Source of the DNA: Paulinella micropora
Taxonomy: Eukaryota; Cercozoa; Imbricatea; Euglyphida
Length of the DNA stretch: 64,000 nucleotides
Direction of reading: 5' to 3'
Assembly (NCBI GenBank): GCA_009731375.1
Contig: BJOX01000224.1
Coordinates: 331,550 to 395,549 of the forward strand
Shown here: piece after piece, positions 63,395-64,000 of the stretch
How the letters are laid out: every line of letters starts with the position of its first letter
How positions within the stretch are numbered: the stretch's first letter is position 1
Position numbers and translations under genes: made by a program
Notes under the pieces: generated by a model
The model's database searches: none
What the model was told of the DNA's origin: nothing
What the model saw: the letters and a program-made list of their open reading frames with translations, nothing else

Positions 63395-63919
63395 TTATCT
63401 ATACGCTTTATTCATATTTCTATTACCTTCCCCTACGTCTATCCCTATTTCATCTAATCTTTTCATCATCATACATGCTTCTGTAAATGTCGTTCCTTTT
63501 TCAATCATTTTTTCCATCTTAACAAGCTCCTCTGCCACTATCATTCCTCTATTCTGCTTCTTCCAATGCTTCATCAATCTTATTTCACTCTCAATCTTTC
63601 TTTTCTTCAACTTATTTCGTCTATCCTCCATTAAGTCTTCTTCTATCTCGTCTCTCTCCTTCTCTCTTTCATCTATCGTCTCTTTCAACGCATCTCGCCT
63701 CTCCTTCTTATTCATCAACTCTTTCTTCATATTCTCAATTATCGCTTCGTCTTTTTCAATCTCTTTATCTGCCTTTATTTTCAATTCATTTAGTTTATTC
63801 AAGCTATAACTACTTGCTTTAAACTGTTCTTTCCAAATATATTGATCTTTTACATTGTTTGGTATGAGATTTAATGAGATTATAATATGAGGGGTATGAA
63901 TAAGCTTTATGGTTCGCAA
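63395..63919 (-). CDS. Coiled-coil hypothetical protein
   Basis: A 174-residue open frame, possibly starting at the ATG at 63919. It is almost entirely charged helix (KADKEIEKDEAIIENMKKEL, KERRDALKETIDEREKERDE) with a less charged end (EKGTTFTEACMMMKRLDEIG). No family recognised; such compositions give little functional information. It could be host or viral. A TATGTATGTATATG stretch precedes the next gene at 63335. Confidence 0.45.
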   Translation of the reverse strand: MRTIKLIHTPHIIISLNLIPNNVKDQYIWKEQFKASSYSLNKLNELKIKADKEIEKDEAIIENMKKELMNKKERRDALKETIDEREKERDEIEEDLMEDRRNKLKKRKIESEIRLMKHWKKQNRGMIVAEELVKMEKMIEKGTTFTEACMMMKRLDEIGIDVGEGNRNMNKAYR

Positions 63920-64000
63920 AAAACAGAAAAACAGAAGCGAAAGCGCTTATATGATTAGACGATTTTGGTATAATCATATGGTTGAAGTTTTGGCTGATTA
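63920..64000. other. Window end, no feature
   Basis: AT-rich sequence upstream of the coiled-coil ORF. No terminal repeat of the viral element could be matched here. Confidence 0.5.

Noticed and set aside
43542-64000. Terminal inverted repeats of the viral element
   Set aside because: Comparing the first 150 bp with the last 1.3 kb by eye gave no convincing match; the right end may be outside the window.

Overview
This window is nuclear DNA from an unidentified eukaryote. It holds tRNA-derived SINEs, a non-LTR retrotransposon, an LTR-like gag fragment, one clear GT-AG intron, a eukaryotic-type GT10 glycosyltransferase gene and an extreme load of microsatellites. The sequence does not name the species. 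The closest relatives of the virus found at 43.5-63 kb are known mainly from algae and other protists, so a protist or alga is likely, but an invertebrate cannot be excluded. The assembly is a scaffold with long N gaps and several 10-N joins.

Layout, host part. 1-309 carries the C-terminal end of a retroelement-type gene on the minus strand. 0.3-12.3 kb is mostly microsatellites plus two unusual families of short palindromes: TCAATGCATGCATTGA arrays, and widely dispersed AGTGATnnTCACT arrays. A few weak or broken coding stretches lie between them. 12.3-17.9 kb is a nearly complete LINE (endonuclease plus reverse transcriptase in one long open frame) on the minus strand. 18.4-20.8 kb holds GATA-flanked repeats, a LINE 3' fragment and nested fold-back palindromes. 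21.5-32 kb is a long plus-strand coding tract of unknown function, repeatedly broken by frameshifts and stops, with Ser/Thr/Pro-rich, zinc-knuckle-like and lysine-rich parts. 31.9-33 kb looks like the start of an LTR retroelement on the minus strand. 33.4-34.5 kb is an intact GT10 (fucosyltransferase-like) gene. 35.8-43.5 kb is microsatellite, a SINE cluster and a ~1.15 kb segmental duplication with an inverted neighbour.

Layout, viral part. From about 43.54 kb to at least 62.75 kb lies an integrated Polinton-like virus (Polinton/PLV/virophage group). It encodes a protein-primed family B DNA polymerase, a retroviral-type integrase, a double jelly-roll major capsid protein, a minor capsid (penton) protein, an adenain-like maturation protease, an A32-type packaging ATPase, a class 3 lipase, a fibre with a self-cleaving S74 chaperone end, a surface adhesin-like protein, a small two-segment membrane protein and several basic virion-like proteins. 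Replication and integration genes sit at the two outer ends and read rightwards; most structural genes in the middle read leftwards. Four genes share a GC-rich ~25 bp element at or just before an ATG, and at least four end in a matching GTAGGG/CCCTAC hairpin, which suggests a virus-specific expression system.

The virus is not intact as sequenced. Polymerase, penton, protease, ATPase, fibre, integrase and several small genes each carry one or more frameshifts, mostly in A or T homopolymers, plus a few in-frame stops, while the capsid, adhesin and lipase frames are open. This could be decay, long-read homopolymer error, or a collapsed mixture of related copies. Near-duplicate flanks at two of the 10-N joins favour the last for part of the fibre gene. 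The right end of the element is not recognised; a spliced gene and a coiled-coil ORF follow at 62.8-63.9 kb.
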